In this document: piece by piece, positions 1 through 8,801 of the stretch
How the letters are laid out: each line of letters starts with the position of its first letter
Position numbering within the stretch: position 1 is the stretch's first letter
Assembly: GCA_028726465.1 (NCBI GenBank)
Contig: JAQYQB010000004.1
Location: 79,028 to 143,027 of the forward strand
Reading direction: 5' to 3'
DNA: 64,000 nucleotides
Source: Mycobacteriaceae bacterium
GTDB lineage: Bacteria; Actinomycetota; Actinomycetes; Mycobacteriales; Mycobacteriaceae
Position numbers and translations under genes: made by a program
The notes under the pieces: model-generated
Told to the model about the DNA's origin: nothing
The model's input: the letters and a program-made list of their open reading frames with translations, nothing else
The model's database searches: none

Positions 1-2331
1 CTGTTCTCCGGCTTCGACCCGGAGACCGGCAAGTACGTCAACGACTCGTGGCAGTACGTCAAGAAGGATGAGGGCCAGGCGTGGAACGTGGAGCGCGACG
101 AGACCCTGCAGCACCCGAATTCGGTGTTCCAGATTCTCAAGCGTCACTACGCGCGCTACACGCCGGAGATCGTGGAGGAGACCTGCGGTATCTCGCAGGA
201 GGACTTCTACTACCTGGCGCAGTCGATCGCGGATAACTCCAAGCCGGATCGCACGACGTGCTTCGCCTACGCTTTGGGCTTTACCCAGCACACGCTGGGC
301 GCGCAGTTCATCCGCACGGCGGCTATCCTGCAGCTGCTGATGGGCAACGTCGGCCGCCCGGGCTCGGGCATCATGGCGCTGCGCGGGCACGCCTCGATCC
401 AGGGCTCGACGGATATCCCGACGCTGTTTAACAACCTGCCGGGCTATCTGCCGATGCCGCACGTCCAGGACGACGGCTGGGACAACTACGTGGCCAACTT
501 CGCCAAGCCGGGCTCGAAGGGCTTCTGGCAGATCGGTGAAAACTACGCCGTGTCCCTGATGAAGTCCTACTTCGGCGACAACGCCACGAAGGACAACAAC
601 TGGGGCTTCGACATGATGCCGCGCATCTCCGGGGCGCACTCGACCTACGAGACGCTCATGGGCATGCTCGACGGGCAGGTCGAGGGTTACCTGGTCTTCG
701 GCCAGAACCCGGCGGTGGCGCAGTCCAACGGTGGCATGCAGCGCCGTGGCCTGGCCGCGCTGAAGTGGCTGGTGGTCCGCGACTTCCAGGAGATCGAGAC
801 CGCCTCCTTCTGGCACGACTCCCCGGAGATTAAGACCGGCGAGCTCAAGACGGAAGAGATCGGCACGGAGGTCTTCCTCATGCCGGCGGCCACCCACGTG
901 GAAAAGGCCGGCACCTTCACGCAGACGCAGCGCATGCTGCAGTGGCGTTTCAAGGCTGTCGATGCCCCGGGCGACGCCACCAGCGAGCTGTGGTTCTTCT
1001 ACCAGCTGGGTAAGAAGATCAAGGAGCGCTTGGCGGATTCCACCGACCCGCGCGACCGCGCCATCCAGGCGCTGGCGTGGGACTACGAGGAAAACGAGGA
1101 AGGCGAGCCGCACTCGGAGGACATCCTCAAGGAGATCAACGGCTACTACCTGGACGGCCCGAAGAAGGGCCAGCTGCTGCCGGCGTTCACGGAGATGAAG
1201 TCGGACGGCACTACCTCGGGTGGCTGCTGGATCTACACCGGCGTCTACAAGGACGGCATCAACCACTCGGCCAAGAAGGTCCCGGGTTCGGAGCAGAACG
1301 AGGTCGCTCTGGAATGGGGCTGGGCGTGGCCGGCGAACCGCCGCATCCTGTACAACCGGGCATCGGCGGCGCCGGACGGCACCCCGTGGTCGGAGCGCAA
1401 GAAGTACATCTGGTGGGACGCCGAGGCCGGCAAGTGGGCCGGCGACGACGTGCCGGACTTCCCGGCCACGCTGCCGCCGGATTACAAGGCGCCCATCGAC
1501 GCGGTGGGCCCGGCTGCCCTGGACGGCACGGATGCCTTCATCATGCAGACCGACGGCCGCGGCTGGCTGTTCGCTCCGTCGGGCCTGTCGGACGGTCCGC
1601 TGCCGACGCACTACGAGCCGCATGAGTCTCCGGTGCGCAACATCCTGTACAAGCAGCAGCAGTCGCCGACGCGCTTGACCATCAAGCGCCCGGACAACCT
1701 GTCGAAGCCGGAGGCCGGCACGCCGGGATCCGAGGTCTTCCCGTTCGTCTTCTCCACGTACCGACTGACGGAGATGTACACCTCGGGTGCGATGTCGCGC
1801 CGCCTGCCGTACCTGGCGGAGCTCCAGCCGGGGCTGTTCTGCGAGGTCTCCAAGGCCCTGGCAGAAAAGCGCGGCCTGGAAAACGGCGGCTGGGCCACGA
1901 TTGTCTCGCCGCGCGGCGTGATCGAGGCGCAGGTGCTGGTCACCGACCGCATGGAGCCGATGGTCATCAACGGCCAGGAGTTCCACCAGTTGGGTCTGCC
2001 GTTCCACTACGGCGATTCCAACAACGCGGTGGTGGCCGGCGACGGCCCGAACGACCTGCTGGGGCTTACGCTGGAGCCGAACGTGTTCATCCAGAACTCG
2101 AAGATCGGCGCCTGCGATATCCAGCCGGGCCGCCGCCCGCGCGGCCAGGCCAAGTTGGAGCTGCTGCACGAATACCAGCGCCGGGCCAACCTGGACCTGG
2201 ATTCGGGCAACCAGTTGGTCGACGTGCTCGATGAGTTCACCATCGAGTCCAAAAATGCCGACGAGGACGGCGGCACCGGCACGGACCGGACCGCCGGCAA
2301 CGTGGCGGACGACGAAGGAAAGGAGTTCTAG
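1..2331 (+). CDS. fdnG: Formate dehydrogenase catalytic (alpha) subunit, 5' end outside window
   Basis: Molybdopterin/tungstopterin oxidoreductase that takes electrons from formate. The frame is open from base 1 to the stop, giving about 776 residues. FdnG-type proteins are about 1000 residues, so the twin-arginine signal, the N-terminal 4Fe-4S cluster and the Cys/Sec active-site residue would lie upstream and cannot be checked. Visible family features are the LLMGNVGRPGSGIMALRGHASIQGSTD block near window residues 112-135, and a C-terminal cofactor-capping domain with a QEFHQLGLPFHYG stretch. The Fe-S subunit gene begins on the next base after the stop, and an NrfD-type subunit follows. The adjacent selABD genes and tRNA-Sec strongly suggest a selenoenzyme, but that is inference. 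Family confidence is high; the exact class (FdnG, FdoG or FdhA) is less certain. Confidence 0.9.
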   Translation: MFSGFDPETGKYVNDSWQYVKKDEGQAWNVERDETLQHPNSVFQILKRHYARYTPEIVEETCGISQEDFYYLAQSIADNSKPDRTTCFAYALGFTQHTLGAQFIRTAAILQLLMGNVGRPGSGIMALRGHASIQGSTDIPTLFNNLPGYLPMPHVQDDGWDNYVANFAKPGSKGFWQIGENYAVSLMKSYFGDNATKDNNWGFDMMPRISGAHSTYETLMGMLDGQVEGYLVFGQNPAVAQSNGGMQRRGLAALKWLVVRDFQEIETASFWHDSPEIKTGELKTEEIGTEVFLMPAATHVEKAGTFTQTQRMLQWRFKAVDAPGDATSELWFFYQLGKKIKERLADSTDPRDRAIQALAWDYEENEEGEPHSEDILKEINGYYLDGPKKGQLLPAFTEMKSDGTTSGGCWIYTGVYKDGINHSAKKVPGSEQNEVALEWGWAWPANRRILYNRASAAPDGTPWSERKKYIWWDAEAGKWAGDDVPDFPATLPPDYKAPIDAVGPAALDGTDAFIMQTDGRGWLFAPSGLSDGPLPTHYEPHESPVRNILYKQQQSPTRLTIKRPDNLSKPEAGTPGSEVFPFVFSTYRLTEMYTSGAMSRRLPYLAELQPGLFCEVSKALAEKRGLENGGWATIVSPRGVIEAQVLVTDRMEPMVINGQEFHQLGLPFHYGDSNNAVVAGDGPNDLLGLTLEPNVFIQNSKIGACDIQPGRRPRGQAKLELLHEYQRRANLDLDSGNQLVDVLDEFTIESKNADEDGGTGTDRTAGNVADDEGKEF

Positions 2332-3405
2332 GTGACTGACGTTTTGGGCGCTAATTCCAACGCGCTGACCGAGCACTCCCACGGGTATGACTCATACACG
2401 CGCATGGCGTTTTTCACCGATACCTCCGTGTGCATCGGCTGCAAGGCCTGCGAGGTCGCCTGCAAGGAGTGGAACCGTAACCCCGTCGAGGGCTACGAGC
2501 TCACCGGCAACTCCTACGACAACACCGGCGCGCTGGGGGCGAATACCTGGCGCCACGTGGCGTTCGTGGAGCAGGGCGACGACCGCATCCAGGAGGCCCG
2601 CGAGGAGGGGCGGAAGCTCATCTCGCTGGGCATGCCGACCATCGGCGGCGCGGAGCCAGAGATTGACACCACCCCGCCGGATACTTCGGATTTCCGCTGG
2701 CTGATGTCCTCGGACGTGTGCAAGCACTGCACCCACGCCGGCTGCCTGGACGTGTGCCCGACGGGCGCGCTCTTCCGCACCGAGTTCGGCACCGTGGTCG
2801 TCCAAGACGACGTCTGCAACGGCTGCGGTACCTGCGTGGCAGGCTGCCCGTTCGGCGTGATTGAGCGCCGCGACGACGGCGGCGTGACCCTGAAGACGGA
2901 CAAGACCGCCACCGTCGATCACCAGGACAACCCCCACGCGGGCGTCAACGTCTTGGCCAAGCTCAAGCAGCTTAAACCGCAGGGCGACGACCACACCGCG
3001 GGCCAGCCCATGCCGGTGAAAAACCTGGGCGTGGCCCAGAAGTGCACCATGTGCTACGACCGGCTAAAGATGGGGCAGGAGCCGGCGTGCGCGAAGACCT
3101 GCCCGACCAATTCCATCCAGTTCGGCACCTACGACGACATGCTCGCCGCCGCCCAGGAGCGCGTGCGCGAGCTGCACGCGCAGGGCCTGCACGAGGCGCG
3201 CCTCTACGGGGCGAACTCGGAGGACGGCGTCGGCGGCACCGGCTCGCTGTTCCTGCTGCTGGATTCGCCGGAGGTCTACGGCCTGCCGCCGGATCCGCGC
3301 GTGCCTACTGCGGATCTGCCGCAGATGTACAAGACAGCAGCTAAGGCCATCGGCGCGATGGCGCTGGCGGTCGCGGGATCCTTCGTGTTGGGAGGCAAGA
3401 AGTGA
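2332..3405 (+). CDS. Formate dehydrogenase iron-sulfur (beta) subunit
   Basis: FdnH/FdxH-like electron-transfer subunit, 357 aa, passing electrons from the catalytic subunit towards the membrane subunit. Four cysteine clusters are visible: CIGCKACEVAC near residue 32, CKHCTHAGCLDVCP near 130, CNGCGTCVAGCP near 162, and a split cluster CTMCYDRLK...CAKTCP near 237-260. This is the usual arrangement for four 4Fe-4S centres. The last 25 residues (AIGAMALAVAGSFVLGG) form a short hydrophobic tail, as in the membrane-anchored FdnH. The GTG start directly follows the TAG of the alpha-subunit gene, with AAAGGAG just upstream inside that gene. It overlaps the NrfD-like gene by 4 nt, so the three subunits are translationally coupled. 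Confidence 0.92.
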   Translation: MTDVLGANSNALTEHSHGYDSYTRMAFFTDTSVCIGCKACEVACKEWNRNPVEGYELTGNSYDNTGALGANTWRHVAFVEQGDDRIQEAREEGRKLISLGMPTIGGAEPEIDTTPPDTSDFRWLMSSDVCKHCTHAGCLDVCPTGALFRTEFGTVVVQDDVCNGCGTCVAGCPFGVIERRDDGGVTLKTDKTATVDHQDNPHAGVNVLAKLKQLKPQGDDHTAGQPMPVKNLGVAQKCTMCYDRLKMGQEPACAKTCPTNSIQFGTYDDMLAAAQERVRELHAQGLHEARLYGANSEDGVGGTGSLFLLLDSPEVYGLPPDPRVPTADLPQMYKTAAKAIGAMALAVAGSFVLGGKK

Positions 3406-4520
3406 GCGCATACGACGAATACCGGCCCCCGCAGCCGGAGCGGGCTAACCGCTACAAGAAATTCGACGGCACCAAGCCGAAGCGCAAGAAGCGCGGCAAG
3501 GTAGGCGCCGGTGCGCAGGACGGCTCCAAGGAGCAGCGGATGGCGGAGGACTTCGAGTTCTCCTCCTACTACGGCAAGCCCGTGGTCAAGGCCCCGCCGT
3601 GGGAGTGGCCGATTGGCGTCTACCTGTTCCTAGGCGGCGTCTCCGGCGGTTCGGCGCTGCTGTCGCTGGGCGCGCAGGCCACCGGCAACCGAGCGCTGCG
3701 GCGTTCGACGTCTATCTCCGCCTTCGGCGCAGCCGCGGCCGGCTCGGTCTGCCTGGTGCTCGACCTGGGCCGCCCGGAGCGGCTGCTCAACATGTTCCGC
3801 GTGTTCAAGGTGACCTCGCCGATGAGCATCGGTTCCTGGATCCTGGCTACCTTCGCCACGGCGGCCTCGCTGCCAGCTCTGTCCGAGCTCGACGATGCCA
3901 CCGGGCGCCGCGTCCCCCTGCCGAAGTTCGCGCGCAAGGCCGTGCACGGCGCGGCCGGCCCGGCCGGCGTCGTCGCCGGTGTACTGGGCGGCCCGCTGGC
4001 CGGCTACACCGCCGTGCTGCTGGGCAACACCTCGAACCCGACCTGGAACGACACGAAGCGGCACCTGGCCTTCGTCTTCGTCTCCTCGGCCTCGGCGGCG
4101 GCCTCCGGCCTGGCGATGGTGACCACCCCGCAGCAGTTCGCCGGCCCGGCCCGTGCCTTGGGCATGATGGCCGCGGTCAGCGACTTGGTCGCCACCCGCG
4201 TCATGGAAGAAAACATGGAGCCCGAGCCGCGCGAGACCCTGCACAAGGGCACGCCCGGCAAGCTGATGAAGGCCTCCGAGTACTTCATCGCCGCCGGGGG
4301 AGTGGGCACCGCGATTTCCGCGCTAACCAAGTCGCGGTGGGGCGCGGTCGCCTCCGGACTGAGCCTGCTGGCCGGCTCGGCGTGCACGCGTTTCGGCGTG
4401 CTGAATGCGGGTTTGGAGGCGGTCAAGGACCCGATGACGACCATCGGCCCGCAGAAGCGCCGCGCCGCCGCGCGGCGGGCGGAGCAGGGCTTGGATAGCT
4501 CGGTCGTCACCCCAGATTAG
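3402..4520 (+). CDS. NrfD/PsrC-type membrane anchor subunit of formate dehydrogenase
   Basis: 372 aa multi-pass membrane protein. It has a Lys/Arg-rich cytoplasmic N-terminus of about 60 residues (PKRKKRGK) and then PPWEWPIGVYLFLGGVSGG near residue 65, typical of NrfD/PsrC subunits that exchange electrons with the quinone pool. A second family-like block is DLGRPERLLNMFRVFKVTSPMS near residue 110. The GTGA start overlaps the stop of the Fe-S subunit. This complex therefore uses an NrfD-type anchor rather than the cytochrome b FdnI of E. coli formate dehydrogenase-N. Expected role: electron transfer to menaquinone. The last gene of the complex is followed by about 110 nt before the yedE-like frame. 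Confidence 0.85.
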   Translation: MSAYDEYRPPQPERANRYKKFDGTKPKRKKRGKVGAGAQDGSKEQRMAEDFEFSSYYGKPVVKAPPWEWPIGVYLFLGGVSGGSALLSLGAQATGNRALRRSTSISAFGAAAAGSVCLVLDLGRPERLLNMFRVFKVTSPMSIGSWILATFATAASLPALSELDDATGRRVPLPKFARKAVHGAAGPAGVVAGVLGGPLAGYTAVLLGNTSNPTWNDTKRHLAFVFVSSASAAASGLAMVTTPQQFAGPARALGMMAAVSDLVATRVMEENMEPEPRETLHKGTPGKLMKASEYFIAAGGVGTAISALTKSRWGAVASGLSLLAGSACTRFGVLNAGLEAVKDPMTTIGPQKRRAAARRAEQGLDSSVVTPD

Positions 4521-4631
4521 CGGGGGACAGCGCAGTCTGAGTTTTCGGTTTGTCAGCCCTGTCAAAGGGCGGCATAACGTTGGCTCGTGTGCCCAAGGTG
4601 GGACAGAACCTTCGGCACGAGCTACAACCGA

Positions 4632-5900
4632 ATGAAAGATTGCATATTCGTGACTATTCCCCGCACGAAGTCGTCCTATGACAAGCGCTCGTACGACGCC
4701 TTCTATCGCAGCCGCGTAGGCCTTGCCCCTGGACCCGTGTTCGCCATCCTGGGCGTGCTCAGTGGTCTCTACTTCCTTCTGACCGGCACTGTTTGGGCAG
4801 TGACCGGCGAGTTCACCCGCCTGGGCGGCCACCTGGTCGAGGCCCTGGGCGCAGATATCCAGTCCTGGCAGTACTACCAGGAGGTCACCACCATGGAGGG
4901 CAACCCCCTCCAGCGCACCGACGGCTGGATCGTCGTCGCCATGCTCATTGGCTCCCTGGTGGCCGCCCTCATCGCCGGCGATTTCCGCTGGCGCATCCCG
5001 CCGCTGAAGCGCCGCTGGGTCCAGGCCCTGTGCGGCGGCATCATCGCCGGCTTCGGCGCCCGCCTGGCGTTTGGCTGCAACCTCGCCGCCATGTTCACCG
5101 GCATCCCGCAGTTCTCCCTGCACGCCTGGCTGTTTACCATCATGACCGCGGTCGGCACGGCCGTGGGCGTCAAGATCATCAAAATGCCGTGGTGGCGCGG
5201 GCCCTCCAAGCCCAAGCCGATCAACACGCCCAAGGTGGGCCTGGCGGACGTGCGCCGGCAGCTGCAGCGCAAGCGCTGGCTGGGCATCGCCGTGACCATC
5301 GTGACGCTTGTCATCGCCGTCGTCTACTTCGCTTCCGGCCAGCCGCTGCTGGGAGTGGCCGTCCTCTTCGGCCTGGCCTTCGGCGTGCTCATCCAGCGCG
5401 GCCAGATCTATTTTACCGCCGCGTTCCGTGACCTGTGGGTGACCAAGAAGACCAAGCTGGCGGACTCGCTGATCATCGGTCTGGCCGCCGCCGTCGTCGT
5501 GACCTTCGCGGTCCTGCTGCTTACGGATGCCACCCCGCTGACCAAGCCGGCCGGCTGGGGCACCATCCTGGGCGGCTTCCTCTTCGGCATCGGCATCATC
5601 TTCGCCGGCGCCTGCGAGACCGGCATGATGTACCGCGCGATGGAGGGCTAGCTGGTTGCCTGGGTGGCCTTCGCCGGCAACATCATCGGCGCCACCGTCT
5701 TGGCCTACGGCTGGGATCACTGGGGCATTTACGATGCCCTGGTGGCCAACGCCATCAAATTCAACTTCTACGAATCCTGGGGCCCGTGGCTGGCGCTCAT
5801 CGCCTCGCTGGCCGCCCTCGGCCTGTGGTGGCTGGCGCAGGCTCCGCTGCGCACCGACCGCCGCGGCCGCCTCGACGCCCAGTACGGAAAGGACAACTAG
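4632..5900 (+). pseudogene. yedE: YedE/YeeE-family putative selenium transporter, interrupted by in-frame TAG
   Basis: Multi-pass membrane protein of the YeeE/YedE family, proposed to bring selenium (or sulfur) compounds into the cell. The first part (339 codons from ATG 4632; GTG 4650 is also possible) contains the family-like GFGARLAFGCNLAAMFTGI and FAGACETGMMYRAMEG motifs. The frame then meets TAG at 5649-5651. It continues without shift for 82 codons (LVAWVAFAGNIIGATVLAYG and onward) to TAG at 5898-5900. In homologues I recall, a Gln follows RA(V/M)EG, so CAG to TAG is the simplest origin. The downstream part shows no further decay, which suggests a recent mutation, readthrough or a sequence error. 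The next gene overlaps its stop (TAGTG). UAG would not be read by the UCA tRNA-Sec nearby. Confidence 0.8.
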
Positions 5901-6223
5901 TGAACGAGCTACCTGATTTCGAGCTGGATCTTTGCGGCGAATCTTGCCCCTACCCGGTTATCCAGACTTTGAGCGCCCTGCAGGACATGGACCCGGGGCA
6001 GAAGCTGCAGATCACCACCGACTGCCCGCAGGCCTTCCGCAACGTGCCTGACGATGCCACCGCCGCCGGCCACCGCCTGGTCGGCGAGCCGGAACGCACC
6101 GGCGCGCGCATGACCTTCGTCTTCGAGCGCGGTGAGCACGTCACCGGCCCGCGCATGGACAACAAAACCCAGCAGACCAAGCCGGGTCTGCTGGGCAAGC
6201 TGAAAAATAAGCTGGGCCGCTAG
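5900..6223 (+). CDS. yedF: TusA/SirA-like sulfurtransferase, YedF-type selenium-associated protein
   Basis: 107 aa. The small TusA fold carries its signature CPYP (Cys16 in LCGESCPYPVIQ), the thiol that carries sulfane sulfur or, in YedF-type proteins, possibly selenium. After the roughly 75-residue core come a basic, polar tail (DNKTQQTKPGLLGKLKNK) and no DsrE-like second domain. The GTG start overlaps the yedE stop by one base. The yedE-yedF pairing next to selD is a recurrent selenium-metabolism arrangement, so a role in handling selenium before selenophosphate synthesis is likely but not shown by sequence. Its TAG stop and the selD stop on the other strand share one CTAG at 6220-6223. Confidence 0.85.
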   Translation: MNELPDFELDLCGESCPYPVIQTLSALQDMDPGQKLQITTDCPQAFRNVPDDATAAGHRLVGEPERTGARMTFVFERGEHVTGPRMDNKTQQTKPGLLGKLKNKLGR

Positions 6224-7206
6224 CGCACGCTAATCAGGGCCTCGCCGGTAGCCGGCACGGTGCGGCCGATGACCGGGTAGCCCGGCACCTCACCGATGAG
6301 CAGCAGGCCGCCGGAGGTCTGCGCGTCGGCCAGGAAGATGAGGTCTTCCTCGCTGGCCTCGCCGCCGTCCAGGTGCGGGCGGACCCAGTCCAGGTTGCGG
6401 CGGGAGCCGCCGGGGATGAAGCCGTCGGCCAACGCCTCGCGGGCGCCGTCGATGGCGGGCACGGCCGACTGATCAATCTCCGCCGCGATGCCGGAGGCCC
6501 GGCACATCTTGTACAGGTGGCCCAGCAGGCCGAAGCCGGTGATATCGGTCGCGGCCTTGATCCCGGCCTGGGTGGCGGCCTGAGCGGCCTCCCGGTTCAG
6601 CGTGGTCATGGATTCGACCGCCGACGGGATGGCCTCGCCGGTGGCCTTGTGCTTGTTGTTCAGGATGCCGACGCCGATGGGCTTGGTCAGGGTGATGGGC
6701 AGGCCCGCCTCGGCGGAATCGTTGTGCATGAGCTTGTCCGGGTCCACGATGCCCGTGGCCGAGAGCCCGTAGAGCGGCTCCGGCGCGGTAATAGAGTGCC
6801 CGCCGGTAATCGAAATGCCGGCCTGCTCGGCTACGTCCATGCCGCCGCGCAGCACCTCGCGCAGGATGTCCAGGCTCAGCACCTCGCGCGGCCACCCCAC
6901 GAGGTTGATGGCGGTAACGGGCGTGCCGCCCATCGCGTAGACGTCGCTCAGCGCGTTCGCCGCGGCGACCCGGCCCCAGTCATAGGGGTCGTTGAGCATC
7001 GGGGTGAAAAAGTCGGCGGTGGAGATGACGGCCAGCCCGTCCTGGATCTTGACCGCGGCGGCGTCGTCGCCGGCGTCCAGGCCGACGATGACGTTCGGGT
7101 CCGCGTGGCCCACCAGGCCTTCGACGGCGGATTCGAGCTCGCCGGCGGGGATTTTGCAGGCGCAACCGCCGCCTGCTGCGAATGAGGTCAGCTTGATATC
7201 GTCCAT
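6220..7206 (-). CDS. selD: Selenide, water dikinase (selenophosphate synthetase)
   Basis: Makes monoselenophosphate from selenide and ATP, the selenium donor for selenocysteine. 328 aa from ATG 7206; a TTG start at 7227 would add seven residues but has no clearer ribosome site. The N-terminal glycine-rich loop GGGCACK carries Cys15, aligned with the catalytic Cys/Sec, and Cys17, so this copy uses Cys rather than Sec. Further family motifs are STADFFTPMLNDPYDWGRVAAANALSD, MGGTPVTAINLVGWP, GGHSITAPEPLYGL, DITGFGLLGHL and DAQTSGGLL near the C-terminus. It lies convergent to yedF and divergent from tRNA-Sec/selA, completing the Sec pathway in one place. Confidence 0.96.
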   Translation of the reverse strand: MDDIKLTSFAAGGGCACKIPAGELESAVEGLVGHADPNVIVGLDAGDDAAAVKIQDGLAVISTADFFTPMLNDPYDWGRVAAANALSDVYAMGGTPVTAINLVGWPREVLSLDILREVLRGGMDVAEQAGISITGGHSITAPEPLYGLSATGIVDPDKLMHNDSAEAGLPITLTKPIGVGILNNKHKATGEAIPSAVESMTTLNREAAQAATQAGIKAATDITGFGLLGHLYKMCRASGIAAEIDQSAVPAIDGAREALADGFIPGGSRRNLDWVRPHLDGGEASEEDLIFLADAQTSGGLLLIGEVPGYPVIGRTVPATGEALISVR

Positions 7207-7260
7207 GCCCCCGAGCCTACCCGTCAAAGCGCCCGGGATGGTACGGTTGTCGCCCCTCCC

Positions 7261-7330
7261 ATGAACCCTTCGCGCTCACCGGGAGCAGGAAAGTGTGCAC
7301 TTTGCTCGCGCTGGTGACCGCGAAGGGCGC
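7261..7330 (-). repeat. Dispersed palindromic repeat, copy D (reverse orientation)
   Basis: Imperfect palindrome of about 70 nt, related to the copies at 26531, 26655 and 28458. On the minus strand it opens with GCGCCCTTCGCGGTCACC and closes with GGTGAGCGCGAAGGGTTCAT, giving two arms of about 15 nt. The middle differs from the other copies and carries its own short near-palindrome, AAAGTGTGCACTTT. It sits between selD and the tRNA-Sec promoter and is non-coding. Confidence 0.75.
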
Positions 7331-7370
7331 ACCTAGGCAGGCGGGCGCTGGTGTTGGCCGCGGGGGTGCT

Positions 7371-7379
7371 TGGTAGAGT
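7371..7379 (+). promoter_or_regulatory. Probable extended -10 promoter of tRNA-Sec
   Basis: TGGTAGAGT has the TGN-TAnnnT form of an extended -10 element and lies 7 nt before the first base of the tRNA. No convincing -35 is visible at 17 nt spacing, as is common for extended -10 promoters in this group. Position is the main support. Confidence 0.45.
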
Positions 7380-7386
7380 CTCCGGT

Positions 7387-7481
7387 GGAGGCGTCTGCGT
7401 CCTGGTGGGCGCCCCGGTCTTCAAAACCGGTGAGGCCGAGTATCTCGGTCTGGCAGGTTCGATTCCTGTCCGTCTCCGCCA
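7387..7481 (+). tRNA. selC: tRNA-Sec (anticodon UCA)
   Basis: 95 nt including an encoded CCA, read by eye. The D arm has a 6-bp stem (7397-7402 with 7407-7412) and a 4-nt loop, a tRNA-Sec trait. The anticodon stem is 7414-7418 with 7426-7430, and loop CTTCAAA puts TCA at 7421-7423. A long variable arm spans 7431-7451. The T arm is GCAGG-TTCGATT-CCTGT at 7453-7469. The acceptor stem pairs 7387-7393 with 7471-7477, and the discriminator is G7478. The eighth acceptor pair expected in bacterial tRNA-Sec is a T7394/C7470 mismatch. Instead G7452 can pair C7470, so the 13-bp coaxial helix may be built as 7+6 rather than 8+5. It directly precedes selA. Confidence 0.95.
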
Positions 7482-7508
7482 ATAAGCTTATTTTTATCCA
7501 GGAGTGCC

Positions 7509-8801
7509 GTGACTGACCCGCGCCGCAACATCCCGCGCACCGATGAACTGCTGAAACTGCCCGAGGTCGAGCAGGCCCGGGCGCACGTGGCTGAGCCGGT
7601 GATTCGCAGCATCGTCGACGGTGTCCTCAACCAGGCCCGCCGCGGGCAGGTGCCGCCGGAGGACGTGGCGAGCGAGGTCGCCCGGCGAGTCGGCAGCGCC
7701 CAGCCGTATTCGCTGCGGCCGGTCATTAACGCCACGGGCGTTATCGTGCACACGAACCTGGGACGCGCCCCCTTGCCGCCCGCGGCCGTCGATGCCCTGG
7801 TCGCCGCCGCCGGCTACACCGACGTGGAGCTGGATCTCAAGACGGGCTTGCGCTCTAAGCACCGCGGACGCGGGGCGGTCAATGCGCTGCTTGCGGCGTG
7901 CCCGGCGGCTGAGGACGCGCTCATCGTAAACAACGGCGCGGCCGCCCTGCTGCTGGCTACTGCGGCGCTGGCCCCGCACCAGGAAGTGATTATCTCGCGG
8001 GGAGAGCTCATCGAAATCGGCGCGGGCTTCCGCCTACCGGAGCTCATCGAGTCCTCGCACGTGCGCCTGCGCGAGATCGGGGCGACGAACCGGACCCACC
8101 TCCACGACTACGTCGGAGTCATTGGTCCGGAGACCGGCGCCATCTTGAAGGTGCACCCCTCGAACTTCCGGATCACCGGCTTTACTAGCGCGGTCTCGGT
8201 GGAGCAGCTGCGCCCGGTCGCGCAGGAGCATGGCGTCCGCCTCATCGTGGACTTGGGATCGGGCCTTCTGACCCCGGACGCGACGCTGCCGGACGAGCCC
8301 GACCTGCACGCCCAATTGGCGGCCGGCGCGGACGTGGTCATCGCCTCCGGGGACAAGCTGCTGGGCGGCCCCCAGGCCGGGATTCTGCTCGGCACTCGGG
8401 AGGCCATCGCCTGCATGAAGAAGCACCCGCTGGCCCGGGCGCTGCGGGTGGACAAGCTGCGGCTCAACGCCTTAGAGGCCGCGCTGAACACGCCGAGCAA
8501 CGCCGTCGCGGACGCGCTGCACGTCAGCGCCGAGTCGCTGAAAGCCCGCACGGAGGCGATGGCCGCGGAGCTGGGCGCGCAGGTCGTCGAGCACGCCGGG
8601 CGCGTGGGCGGCGGCGGGGCGCCGGAGTACCCGCTGCCCGGCTACGCCATCGCCTTAGACGACAAGGTGGCGGGGCGCCTGCGCAAGGGCAGCCCGGCGG
8701 TGCTCGCGCGCGTCCACGACGGGCGCTGCCTGGTGGATCTGCGCTGCGTGCCGCCCGGAGAAGATCCCACCTTGCTCGCGGCCCTGAAGGAGGCTATCTA
8801 G
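7509..8801 (+). CDS. selA: L-seryl-tRNA(Sec) selenium transferase (selenocysteine synthase)
   Basis: PLP enzyme that converts Ser-tRNA(Sec) to Sec-tRNA(Sec) with selenophosphate. 430 aa, slightly shorter than the E. coli enzyme (463). Motifs seen: INATGVIVHTNLGRAPLP near residue 74, the GAAALLLATAALA segment, GATNRTHLHDY near 195, and SGDKLLGGPQAG, where Lys283 is the expected Schiff-base lysine. The GTG start at 7509 follows CCAGGAG with 5-6 nt spacing. It lies 28 nt after tRNA-Sec and is joined directly to selB (selB ATG follows the selA stop with no gap), so tRNA, selA and selB are probably expressed together. Confidence 0.96.
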   Translation: MTDPRRNIPRTDELLKLPEVEQARAHVAEPVIRSIVDGVLNQARRGQVPPEDVASEVARRVGSAQPYSLRPVINATGVIVHTNLGRAPLPPAAVDALVAAAGYTDVELDLKTGLRSKHRGRGAVNALLAACPAAEDALIVNNGAAALLLATAALAPHQEVIISRGELIEIGAGFRLPELIESSHVRLREIGATNRTHLHDYVGVIGPETGAILKVHPSNFRITGFTSAVSVEQLRPVAQEHGVRLIVDLGSGLLTPDATLPDEPDLHAQLAAGADVVIASGDKLLGGPQAGILLGTREAIACMKKHPLARALRVDKLRLNALEAALNTPSNAVADALHVSAESLKARTEAMAAELGAQVVEHAGRVGGGGAPEYPLPGYAIALDDKVAGRLRKGSPAVLARVHDGRCLVDLRCVPPGEDPTLLAALKEAI

